Assembly: GCA_947175465.1 (NCBI GenBank)
Contig: CAMWMY010000037.1
Span: 1-9,693, forward strand
Direction of reading: 5' to 3'
Source of the DNA: an uncultured Erysipelotrichaceae bacterium
GTDB lineage: Bacteria; Bacillota_I; Bacilli_A; Erysipelotrichales; Erysipelotrichaceae
Length of the DNA stretch: 9,693 bases
Below, one piece after another: positions 1-6,707 of this stretch (its first letter is position 1; every line of letters starts with the position of its first letter). Under the pieces are notes generated by a model. It had not been told where the DNA came from, made no database searches, and worked only from the letters and a program-made list of their open reading frames with translations. The position numbers were made by a program, and so were the translations under genes.

Positions 1-124
1 CTATATATAGAATACCCTTCTTTTCCACTTATCATTCAAAATCCTTTATTTATCGACAAAATTTATTATGAAAACCTAAAAAGTTCCACTTTAAAATCGT
101 ATTAAAGCTTTTCCAATGTGCATA

Positions 125-136
125 ATCTATATAGAT
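125..136. repeat. 12-bp perfect palindrome before the clpP ribosome binding site
   Basis: ATCTATATAGAT is its own reverse complement and ends directly before the clpP Shine-Dalgarno AGGAG. It could be a small operator or a weak hairpin affecting translation. In DNA this AT-rich a chance palindrome is also possible. A related but shorter palindrome, CTATATATAG, sits at 1-10. Confidence 0.3.
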
Positions 137-141
137 AGGAG
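137..141 (+). promoter_or_regulatory. Shine-Dalgarno that sets the clpP start at 150
   Basis: AGGAG at 137-141 is followed by 8 nt and then ATG at 150-152. An in-frame GTG at 141 overlaps the Shine-Dalgarno itself, so it cannot be served by it. The ATG at 150 is therefore the better start, and it gives the usual short N-terminus MVIVPTIIE. Confidence 0.8.
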
Positions 142-149
142 TGATATTG

Positions 150-719
150 ATGGTAATTGTCCCAACAATTATAGAAAAAAACGCAAGTGTAGAAAGAGTA
201 TACGATTTATATTCTTGTCTTTTAAAGGAGCGAATTATTATTATGACAGGAGAAATAGATGATACAATGTCTTCTTCCATTTGTGCACAATTATTATACT
301 TATCAAGCACAAGTAGTGACCCTATATTAATGTATATTAACTCTCCTGGAGGAAGTGTAAATGCTGGTCTTGCCATTTACGATACAATGAATTTTATTCA
401 ATGTGAAGTACACACCATATGTATGGGGATTTGTGCTAGCATGGCTGCTATTTTATTATCTGCTGGTACAAAAGGAAAACGCAGTGCTTTAAAACATAGT
501 GAAGTCATGATCCATCAACCTTTAGGTGGAATGCAAGGACAAGCAAAAGATATGGAAATTGCGACACAACACATTTTAAAAATGAAACATAAACTTTATA
601 CTATTTTAGCTCAAAATACGAAACAACATTATGATACGATTGCAAATGATTGTGATCGTGACTATTATATGGATGCTCAAGAAGCACAAACATATGGGTT
701 AATTGATGTTATTATATAA
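150..719 (+). CDS. clpP: ATP-dependent Clp protease proteolytic subunit (ClpP, S14 family)
   Basis: This is the peptidase subunit that stacks into a tetradecameric barrel and degrades cytoplasmic proteins unfolded by ClpX or ClpC. From the ATG at 150 it is 189 residues, close to the family length (about 193-200). The N-terminal VPTIIE segment, which lines the axial pore in the family, is present. The oxyanion-hole region INSPGGSV is at 63-70. The serine protease triad is complete: Ser97 (in GICASMAA), His122 (in MIHQPLGG) and Asp171 (in CDRDYYM). The C-terminus AQTYGLID (179-186) is typical. Oddities: the elbow around the serine is usually G-x-A-A-S-M-G-A, but here residue 95 is Cys and residue 99 is Ala, and the protein has six cysteines. 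The gene stands alone with its own terminator and no clpX beside it. It may be the housekeeping ClpP or a second paralogue; the sequence alone does not decide. Confidence 0.93.
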   Translation: MVIVPTIIEKNASVERVYDLYSCLLKERIIIMTGEIDDTMSSSICAQLLYLSSTSSDPILMYINSPGGSVNAGLAIYDTMNFIQCEVHTICMGICASMAAILLSAGTKGKRSALKHSEVMIHQPLGGMQGQAKDMEIATQHILKMKHKLYTILAQNTKQHYDTIANDCDRDYYMDAQEAQTYGLIDVII

Positions 720-736
720 TTCTATAAAAAACTTAC

Positions 737-766
737 AGATTGATTTCTAATCAATCTTTTTTCTTT
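737..766 (+). terminator. Rho-independent terminator of clpP
   Basis: AGATTGAT (737-744) and ATCAATCT (750-757) form a perfect 8-bp stem with a 5-nt loop, followed directly by a run of six T (757-762), one C and three more T. It begins 17 nt after the clpP stop, so clpP is a single-gene transcript separated from glmS. Confidence 0.85.
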
Positions 767-849
767 ATTATCACCTTGATTTTTATGCTATAAATAGCTT
801 TTATATCCTAGTATTTTCCTCCTTCTTTGCCCTTTTTTGTAAAAAATAG

Positions 850-878
850 TTGTATTTTCTATCGTTTATTAGTATACT
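850..878 (+). promoter_or_regulatory. Sigma-A promoter of glmS
   Basis: TTGTAT (850-855) and TATACT (873-878) match the -35 and -10 consensus at 4 of 6 and 5 of 6 positions and are separated by exactly 17 bp. Transcription would start near 885, giving about 40 nt of leader before the ribozyme cleavage site at 927/928. This is the best promoter-like sequence in the window. Confidence 0.7.
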
Positions 879-915
879 GAAACTAGTTGATACGTAATGA
901 GGAGGGACATCTTTT

Positions 916-1046
916 ACGTAACGATGAGCGCCAGAACCTACGGGTTGACGAGGATAGCAGTGATCGAAAATTCGGCGGATGCTGCTACGGTTATGTGGAT
1001 CGATAGAGATAATAACAAAAGCAAAGAAATGCCACAAACGTTATCT
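916..1046 (+). ncRNA. glmS ribozyme (glucosamine-6-phosphate-activated self-cleaving riboswitch)
   Basis: The family is known to self-cleave the glmS mRNA leader when bound to glucosamine-6-phosphate, lowering GlmS levels. The conserved core is directly visible: GCGCCAGAAC (928-937), GGTTGACGAGG (943-953) and TTCGGCGGATG (971-981), in the order and spacing known from the Bacillus subtilis glmS element. Cleavage is expected between A927 and G928. CGCC (929-932) can pair with GGCG (974-977), matching the known core pseudoknot. AACC (935-938) and GGTT (943-946) form P2, closed by a TACG loop. TAGCAG (955-960) pairs with CTGCTA (982-987), and GTTAT (990-994) with ATAAC (1012-1016). The 5' and 3' limits are approximate. 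The element lies between the glmS promoter and the glmS ribosome binding site, as expected. Confidence 0.95.
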
Positions 1047-1066
1047 TAACACACTTTTTTTATCGT

Positions 1067-1071
1067 GGAGG
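1067..1071 (+). promoter_or_regulatory. Shine-Dalgarno of glmS
   Basis: GGAGG lies 7 nt before the ATG at 1079, in the short linker after the ribozyme. It sits outside the ribozyme core, which fits control by RNA cleavage and decay and not by covering the start site. Confidence 0.8.
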
Positions 1072-1078
1072 AAAAAAT

Positions 1079-2893
1079 ATGTGTGGGATTGTCGCCTATG
1101 TAGGTTATGAATCAATCGCCGATCGTATTTTAATTGAAGGATTAAAAATACTAGAATATCGTGGATATGATTCTGCAGGAATTGCAAGTTTTATTGACCA
1201 AAATATAATAACGGTGAAAACCAAAGGAAAGGTGCAACAATTAGAAGAAAAACTTCAAATACAAAAGATACAAACTTCAATTGGAATTGCACATACACGT
1301 TGGGCAACGCATGGAGAGCCTAATGAAGTTAATGCACACCCTCATCATGTAGGGGAAGTTACGCTTGTGCATAATGGTATTATTGAAAATTATTATGAAT
1401 TAAAAGAAGAGTTGATGAGCAAAGGATATAACTTTCAATCACAAAGTGATAGTGAAATTGCATGTGCTTATATCGACTATTGTTATCAACGTTATCATGA
1501 CAAAGAAGAAGCTCTTATAAAAGCTTATCAAACATTTAAAGGATCATTTGCCTTTGCTATTTTATTTGCGGATGACGATCAAAATGTTTATGCTATGCGA
1601 AAAGATAGCCCTCTTATTCTTGGGACGAGTGCTACCAAAACATTTATCGCAAGTGATATTCAAGCCTTTTTACACTATACAAAGCAATATATTGTTCTTG
1701 AGCATAATGAAATTGCACGTTGTAGTAGAGAAGGTATTGTCATTAAAAATTTACAAAAAGAATTTGTAAAAAAAGAAATCCAAACAGCACAAATGGAAAA
1801 TAAAGATCTTACAAAAAATGGCTATGCCCATTATATGTTAAAAGAGATTCATGAACAGCCTTATGCTATAAAGGAAACGATTCAAGCTTATCTTTCTAAT
1901 CATCTTAAAGATTTAATGGATCAATTTCCTGACTTAAAGAAATTCAAACAAATTCATATTAGTGCATGTGGAAGTGCTATGTATGCTGGAATGATTGCGA
2001 AAGTATTAATCGAAAAAAAGGCAAGAATTCCTGTACAATGCGTTGTAGCAAGTGAATATCGATACATGGATCCTATTTTTCAAGAAGATACATTATTAAT
2101 TCTTATATCACAATCTGGAGAAACAGCAGATACTCTAGCTGCTCTTCATTTAGCAAAACAACACCATGTTCCAACGCTTGCCATTGTCAACGTTGAAAAT
2201 AGTGCTTTAGCTAGAGAAGCTGATTATGTACTATATACACATGCAGGTGTGGAAATCAGTGTTGCTACAACGAAAGCATATTGTACACAAGTTGCTTTAT
2301 TATCTCTCATCGCTTGCCATTTATCTTATATACATGGCTATATTGATGCTGAGGAAGAAAAGCAATTATTAGACGAATTTAAACAATTGCCTATCTTGAT
2401 GGACAAACTTATTCATCAAGATACTTATAAAGAAATTGCTACGCACTTATATCAAAAAGAGCATGTTTTCCTCATGGGTAGAGGGCTTGATTATGCTTTA
2501 TCCATGGAAGGTGCTTTAAAATTGAAAGAAATTTCTTATATTCACTGTGAAGCTTATGCCGCAGGTGAATTAAAACATGGGACAATTTCCCTGATTGAAA
2601 AAGATACTCCTATCATTGTTCTTTGTAGCGATGATTCGATATATGAAAAAACGATGAGCAATATGAAAGAAGTAAAAGCCAGAGGTGCAAAAATTATTGT
2701 TTTAGCAACGGAAGATCTTCCGATTGCACCTGATACGTATGATGTAAGGCTTACGATCCCTAAAACGGATATTCTTCTACAAGGAATTTTAACAGTCATT
2801 CCTTTACAACTTATTGCCTATGAAACTGCAAATATGCGAGGTTGTGAAATTGACCAACCACGTAATCTTGCAAAATCTGTGACTGTTGAATAA
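1079..2893 (+). CDS. glmS: Glutamine--fructose-6-phosphate aminotransferase (isomerizing), GlmS
   Basis: GlmS makes glucosamine-6-phosphate from fructose-6-phosphate and glutamine, the first committed step towards UDP-GlcNAc for peptidoglycan; it acts in the cytoplasm. The 604 residues match the family length. The N-terminal class II glutaminase domain starts MCGIVAYVGY, so Cys2 becomes the N-terminal nucleophile after Met removal; EYRGYDSAG (26-34) and HTRWATHG (72-79) bind glutamine in the family. The first SIS domain has ISACGSA (294-300) and ISQSGET (343-349); the second has GRGLDYALSMEGALKLKE (467-484), HCEAY (489-493) and GELKHGT (496-502). The conserved C-terminus PRNLAKSVTVE (594-604) with catalytic Lys599 is intact. 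All expected active-site residues are present. Expression should be controlled by the ribozyme just upstream, so its own product lowers its synthesis. Confidence 0.98.
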   Translation: MCGIVAYVGYESIADRILIEGLKILEYRGYDSAGIASFIDQNIITVKTKGKVQQLEEKLQIQKIQTSIGIAHTRWATHGEPNEVNAHPHHVGEVTLVHNGIIENYYELKEELMSKGYNFQSQSDSEIACAYIDYCYQRYHDKEEALIKAYQTFKGSFAFAILFADDDQNVYAMRKDSPLILGTSATKTFIASDIQAFLHYTKQYIVLEHNEIARCSREGIVIKNLQKEFVKKEIQTAQMENKDLTKNGYAHYMLKEIHEQPYAIKETIQAYLSNHLKDLMDQFPDLKKFKQIHISACGSAMYAGMIAKVLIEKKARIPVQCVVASEYRYMDPIFQEDTLLILISQSGETADTLAALHLAKQHHVPTLAIVNVENSALAREADYVLYTHAGVEISVATTKAYCTQVALLSLIACHLSYIHGYIDAEEEKQLLDEFKQLPILMDKLIHQDTYKEIATHLYQKEHVFLMGRGLDYALSMEGALKLKEISYIHCEAYAAGELKHGTISLIEKDTPIIVLCSDDSIYEKTMSNMKEVKARGAKIIVLATEDLPIAPDTYDVRLTIPKTDILLQGILTVIPLQLIAYETANMRGCEIDQPRNLAKSVTVE

Positions 2894-2905
2894 AGATGGT
2901 ATTTA

Positions 2906-2953
2906 CTGCAGATATATCTCAATAACTTCCTATTAACATCTACTTAACTGCAG
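2906..2953. repeat. Pair of ACTGCAG repeats behind glmS
   Basis: CTGCAG occurs at 2906-2911 and 2948-2953, both preceded by A and followed shortly by ATATAT, with 42 bp from start to start. Because CTGCAG is self-complementary the two copies could also pair as a weak stem. The pair lies in the glmS 3' untranslated region, before the terminator. Function unknown; chance is possible. Confidence 0.3.
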
Positions 2954-2966
2954 CAAATATATGAAG

Positions 2967-2996
2967 ATCGGGCTCTTATAGGCCCGATTTTTGTTT
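2967..2996 (+). terminator. Rho-independent terminator of glmS
   Basis: ATCGGGC (2967-2973) pairs perfectly with GCCCGAT (2982-2988), with an 8-nt loop, followed by TTTTT (2988-2992) and GTTT. The stem is strikingly GC-rich against the AT-rich surroundings. It lies about 75 nt after the glmS stop. Confidence 0.93.
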
Positions 2997-3013
2997 ACTA
3001 TAAATGATAAAAG

Positions 3014-3046
3014 AAAAGCAAGAACGCTTCCATTTCTTGCTTTTTA
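3014..3046. terminator. Two-way terminator between glmS and the sugar operon
   Basis: AAAAGCAAGAA (3014-3024) and TTCTTGCTTTT (3034-3044) form an 11-bp inverted repeat with a 9-nt loop. On the plus strand it ends in TTTTT. On the minus strand it ends in TTTTCTTTTAT, just after the stop codon of the alpha-galactosidase gene. It can therefore end the minus-strand operon and also act as a backup for glmS. Confidence 0.8.
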
Positions 3047-3049
3047 TGC

Positions 3050-5248
3050 TCATACTCTCTTAAAATGAAATACCCTGCTTTCAAAGTCAAAACGATTAAA
3101 AATAGGATATAAATAAAAACCAACATACATTAATTCATCCCCATAATACGTTTGATTTGTTTCAGAATTGTAATACCGTGCTTGCTCTTCTAACCCCTTA
3201 ACTAATAGGCGTCTTAATGGTGGTGCTGCATGAGATAAGATATTAGTATACGTAACAATACTCTCACTCTTATCTTTTGATACAACTTGCCAAACACACG
3301 TATTACCTTCAAAAGGAGATTCTAAACGATAAAATGTTCCATACAAAAGCAAGGTATAATGATTTTTATAATACGAAATTTGCTTTTTTACGATAGCTTG
3401 CTCATCACTTGTTAATTGTCTTGGATCTAATTCATATCCAAATACCCCTGTCATCGCAATATCTGCCCTTGTTTGAAGAGATGTTTTTCTTCCATTTTGA
3501 TGATTAGGGATTGCTGATACATGAGCTCCCATGGTAGATGGAGGATAAACTAAACTTGTTCCATATTGAATATTTAATCGTGCAATAGCATCACTATTAT
3601 CACTAGTCCAAATTTGTGGCATATAGTATAGCATCCCTGCATCAAAACGTCCCCCTCCACCAGAACAAGCTTCAAAAAGAATTTCTGGATGTGCTGTTGT
3701 TAGTTGATCCATTAAACGATATAAATTAAGAACATAGCGATGGGCTACTTCTCCTTGCTGGTGTGGTGCTAACGCTACAGAATAAAGATCTGTCAAATAA
3801 CGATTCATATCCCATTTAACATAATCAATAGAATGATCACACAAAATAGCATGTAAAGTTTCAAATAAATAATTAACTACATCTTCACGACTTAAATCTA
3901 GTACATATTGAGAACGACTAAGCGTTGCTTCCACTTTAGGAACATGCAAATACCAATCCGGATGCTTCTCAAATAAATCACTTTGTCTTGAAATCATTTC
4001 AGGTTCAAACCAAAGTCCAAACTTTATACCCAATTCCTGTGCATAATCTATTAATCCTTTTAAACCATTAGGTAGCTTTTCTTTATTAACAAACCAATCT
4101 CCTAAAGAAGTTTGATCACTATCACGCTTTCCAAACCACCCATCATCTAAAACAAAAAGCTGAATTCCTAATTGCGCTGCCGAACCCATAATTTCTTTAA
4201 TCGTCTCTTCATGAAAAGCAAAATACGTTGCCTCCCAATTATTCATAAGAATAGGACGCATTTTCTTTTTATAAGAACTACGGATAAGACGTTCTTCTAT
4301 TATCCGATGGAAGTTTTGTGACATGCCATTGAGCCCTTGATCCGAATATGTAAAAATAACTTCTGGTGTTTGAAATATATCACAAGGTTTTAAAAACCAT
4401 TGAAATCCTGATGGATGAATTCCCATCGTTAAGCGAAGCTGTTCATATTGATCCAGCTCAAGTGCTGCTTCATGATTTCCACTATAAATAAGACAGAAAC
4501 CATAAGCTTCTCCTTGATGCTCATCAGTATGTGAAGATACAAGCGCTATAAATGGATTTTCTTGATGACTAGATGTTCCACGCTTACTATCAATAATATG
4601 AATCCCTCGCCGTAATGGTTTTCTCTCTATTTGACGCTCATTCCCCCAAGATCCAGGTAAATGAATCATTTCCCTTTTGGCATAGGGAAAGTCTAAACTC
4701 ATACTCGCTAATTTATCAATGAATATAGGTTGTACACCATGATTTTCCAAACGTGTTGAGCGTGCAATAATATCAAAATGTTGATAAATCGTATACGATA
4801 AACAAAGTTTTAATTGTGTTGCTTCATCAACTAAATAAACCTCCAATGTTTCTGCTTCTTCTTCCTTTTCTACCCAAGTATGAGGTAAACCTTCTAAAGC
4901 CTTTTTTCCTGAAAAAAGTTGATAATCTACATAACGAAAATCAGATATACGCGAACCTGATTCCGTTAAGATTTCAATAGCAGGAATACGAAAATCACCA
5001 CTTCCTAAACTAGAATACTCTTGTAAGAGAGTATCTCTTGAATAAATACGTTTCTCATCTCCTAAAAAATTGGTAGAAAATGATCGTTCAAATCGTGGAT
5101 AAGCCATACCATCATGATAACCAGAAACTGCTTTTCCAAAATAAAGATGCGCTAATAAATTTTGTTCCTCTACAGCAAGAATATAAGAAATTTTTCCATT
5201 CGATAAATGAAAAATACGTTTTTCATCATTTATAGTAATCAAACTCAT
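3050..5248 (-). CDS. Alpha-galactosidase, GH36 family, intracellular
   Basis: This family removes terminal alpha-1,6-linked galactose from melibiose, raffinose, stachyose and similar sugars, with retention. The 732-residue length is that of the tetrameric bacterial GH36 enzymes such as Geobacillus AgaA. There is an N-terminal beta-sandwich (about 1-320) and a TIM barrel with NNWEATYF (336-343), LDDGWFGKR (367-375), GLWFEPEMIS (411-420) and KWDMNRYLTD (478-487), where Asp480 is the nucleophile. ACSGGGGRFD (527-536) follows, then WTSDNSDA (547-554) with Asp550 as acid/base. The 70-residue gap between the two catalytic aspartates equals that recalled for AgaA (478 and 548). There is no signal peptide, so it acts on imported sugar. 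It is last in the operon; its ATG comes 1 nt after the GH32 stop, and its AGGGG Shine-Dalgarno (5255-5259) lies inside the GH32 end, suggesting translational coupling. Confidence 0.95.
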   Translation of the reverse strand: MSLITINDEKRIFHLSNGKISYILAVEEQNLLAHLYFGKAVSGYHDGMAYPRFERSFSTNFLGDEKRIYSRDTLLQEYSSLGSGDFRIPAIEILTESGSRISDFRYVDYQLFSGKKALEGLPHTWVEKEEEAETLEVYLVDEATQLKLCLSYTIYQHFDIIARSTRLENHGVQPIFIDKLASMSLDFPYAKREMIHLPGSWGNERQIERKPLRRGIHIIDSKRGTSSHQENPFIALVSSHTDEHQGEAYGFCLIYSGNHEAALELDQYEQLRLTMGIHPSGFQWFLKPCDIFQTPEVIFTYSDQGLNGMSQNFHRIIEERLIRSSYKKKMRPILMNNWEATYFAFHEETIKEIMGSAAQLGIQLFVLDDGWFGKRDSDQTSLGDWFVNKEKLPNGLKGLIDYAQELGIKFGLWFEPEMISRQSDLFEKHPDWYLHVPKVEATLSRSQYVLDLSREDVVNYLFETLHAILCDHSIDYVKWDMNRYLTDLYSVALAPHQQGEVAHRYVLNLYRLMDQLTTAHPEILFEACSGGGGRFDAGMLYYMPQIWTSDNSDAIARLNIQYGTSLVYPPSTMGAHVSAIPNHQNGRKTSLQTRADIAMTGVFGYELDPRQLTSDEQAIVKKQISYYKNHYTLLLYGTFYRLESPFEGNTCVWQVVSKDKSESIVTYTNILSHAAPPLRRLLVKGLEEQARYYNSETNQTYYGDELMYVGFYLYPIFNRFDFESRVFHFKRV

Positions 5249-5249
5249 A

Positions 5250-6701
5250 CTATTCCCCTATTTCTAAACGCCAAACTTTCATATCGATATTATCTTCTCT
5301 TTGATAAAAATGAAGATATTTCTGATAATCAGTTGGAAAGATGCGACTCGATGCTACAAAATCACCATCATTAACAAAAACTTCAATAGAACTACGATCT
5401 AAGAATACTCGTAAATTTACTTCATCTCCAAAATCTTCTGCAATCACTCGTTTGGTACCATATTCTTCCGCAACACGCTCTCCTGCTAAGTGACGATCTA
5501 AAATAAGCTCTCTTTTTTCAAAATCACAAATAAGACGTGTATGTGCAGTATTTTCCATATTAGCCGCAAAGTCGATCATTGTTTGATGCTTACTTTTACG
5601 AATACATAAAGAAAGCTCTATGCCAAAACCTAACTCATGTGTTTTTTCTTCTACATTTACAAGAAGAGGTTGGCGATACTTTTCAATTTCTACTAATGGA
5701 CGCTGTTTCAACTTCCCATCTTCTAAAAACAACTCTCTTGGTAAAGTCAAACAACCACAATATGCATATTGCTGTGTTGGATAAGTGATTTCTGGTAATC
5801 CCATCCATGCAAATAAAATAGTCCTTCCTTGTGCTTGCATCACTTGTGCAGCATAAAAATCAAATCCACGATCGATTTCTTGAAACGTTTGCTTATCTGT
5901 TATTTGCAAGTTATTTTTAGATAACTTATTTCCAATTACATAACCTGTCTGATAAATATTACAGTAACGATTTCCTTCTGGCTTCAACCCTTGAGGTGAA
6001 AAAAGAAAAATACCCTTATCCCCTATTTCAAAATAATTAGGACACTCCCACATATATCCTAAACAAGGATACGCTATATCTACTTCCCCTAAAATGCGCC
6101 AAGAAAAACTATCCTGTGAATGAAGTAATAAACTTGTTCCAGTTAGATTCTTTCTCTGAGCTCCAATAACAGCATAATAATCATCTTTTGATTTCCAAAT
6201 TTTAGGATCTCGAAAATGATCAGTATATCCATCTGGATATCCTATTATAGCAGGAGGAAATCTTTTTATAAGTTCTCCTTTTTTATCTAATGTGGCTATA
6301 ATCTGATAAGGAATTCGCTCATTTTGTTCATTTCTTGTATTTCCAGTATAAAAAATTTTCATAACTTCGCCATCTTCTATCGCTGATCCAGAATACGCTC
6401 CATGCGTTTCATAAGGACTATTTGTCTCTATTCTCACTTCCGCATCTTCCCAAGAAATCATATCTGTCGAAGTTACATGATACCAACCTTGAAACCAACT
6501 ATTTTCACTATAAGTCAACGGACTCCATTGATAAAAGAGATGATACTTCCCATCAAAATAACAAACACCGTTAGGATCATTGATGTACCCCATATCTCCT
6601 TCAATATGAAAATATTGACGATAGGGACTTTGGGCTACTTTTTCCTCTAACGATGTTCGTAATTTTAAAGGAATATCATCATATTGATGATATTTCTTCA
6701 T
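5250..6701 (-). CDS. scrB: GH32 beta-fructosidase, probable sucrose-6-phosphate hydrolase
   Basis: This enzyme cleaves the beta-fructoside bond, most likely in sucrose-6-phosphate delivered by the neighbouring PTS permease, yielding glucose-6-phosphate and fructose. The 483 residues match ScrB-type enzymes. The five-bladed propeller shows the three acidic motifs of the family: INDPNG (40-45; Asp42 nucleophile), FRDPK (163-167; Asp165 transition-state stabiliser) and WECPNYF (218-224; Glu219 acid/base). The C-terminal beta-sandwich has the usual FLDRSSIEVFVNDG and SSRIFP. There is no signal peptide. The Shine-Dalgarno AAAGGA (6711-6716) overlaps the end of the permease gene, and only 6 nt separate the permease stop from the ATG. 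Phosphosugar specificity is inferred from context; a plain invertase or a fructosidase acting on a raffinose derivative is also possible. Confidence 0.92.
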   Translation of the reverse strand: MKKYHQYDDIPLKLRTSLEEKVAQSPYRQYFHIEGDMGYINDPNGVCYFDGKYHLFYQWSPLTYSENSWFQGWYHVTSTDMISWEDAEVRIETNSPYETHGAYSGSAIEDGEVMKIFYTGNTRNEQNERIPYQIIATLDKKGELIKRFPPAIIGYPDGYTDHFRDPKIWKSKDDYYAVIGAQRKNLTGTSLLLHSQDSFSWRILGEVDIAYPCLGYMWECPNYFEIGDKGIFLFSPQGLKPEGNRYCNIYQTGYVIGNKLSKNNLQITDKQTFQEIDRGFDFYAAQVMQAQGRTILFAWMGLPEITYPTQQYAYCGCLTLPRELFLEDGKLKQRPLVEIEKYRQPLLVNVEEKTHELGFGIELSLCIRKSKHQTMIDFAANMENTAHTRLICDFEKRELILDRHLAGERVAEEYGTKRVIAEDFGDEVNLRVFLDRSSIEVFVNDGDFVASSRIFPTDYQKYLHFYQREDNIDMKVWRLEIGE

Positions 6702-6707
6702 AATTAT

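Larger units (their letters stand above)
1..149. other. Leader region upstream of clpP, no gene seen
   Basis: No believable coding frame lies here; the minus-strand frame that crosses it runs antisense into clpP and its product has no recognisable features. The stretch is very AT-rich. A CATAAT at 121-126 could be a -10 for clpP, but nothing at 16-18 bp upstream resembles a -35, so I do not call a promoter. No CtsR-type heptamer repeat (GGTCAAA pairs) or CIRCE-like inverted repeat is visible, although clpP genes of Bacillota are often under CtsR. Two short palindromes are present: CTATATATAG at the window edge (1-10) and a 12-mer at 125-136. Confidence 0.5.

Noticed and set aside
50..376. Minus-strand open frame of 108 codons at the left edge
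   Set aside because: It is mostly antisense to the clearly coding clpP gene and its product shows no recognisable domain.
801..1037. Minus-strand open frame of 78 codons between clpP and glmS
   Set aside because: It runs antisense across the glmS promoter and ribozyme; the ribozyme core explains the sequence conservation, and the predicted peptide shows no recognisable features.
2554..2799. Minus-strand frame inside glmS, and similar frames inside the GH32 gene and glmS (1548-1769, 5579-5788, 6402-6650)
   Set aside because: All overlap well-supported genes with intact family motifs and show no features of their own; they are chance open frames.
3019..3033. cre-like sequence on the minus strand (ATGGAAGCGTTCTTG)
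   Set aside because: It matches much of the catabolite-responsive consensus but misses the late C, and it lies in the loop and arm of the terminator at the end of the operon, where CcpA control would not be expected.
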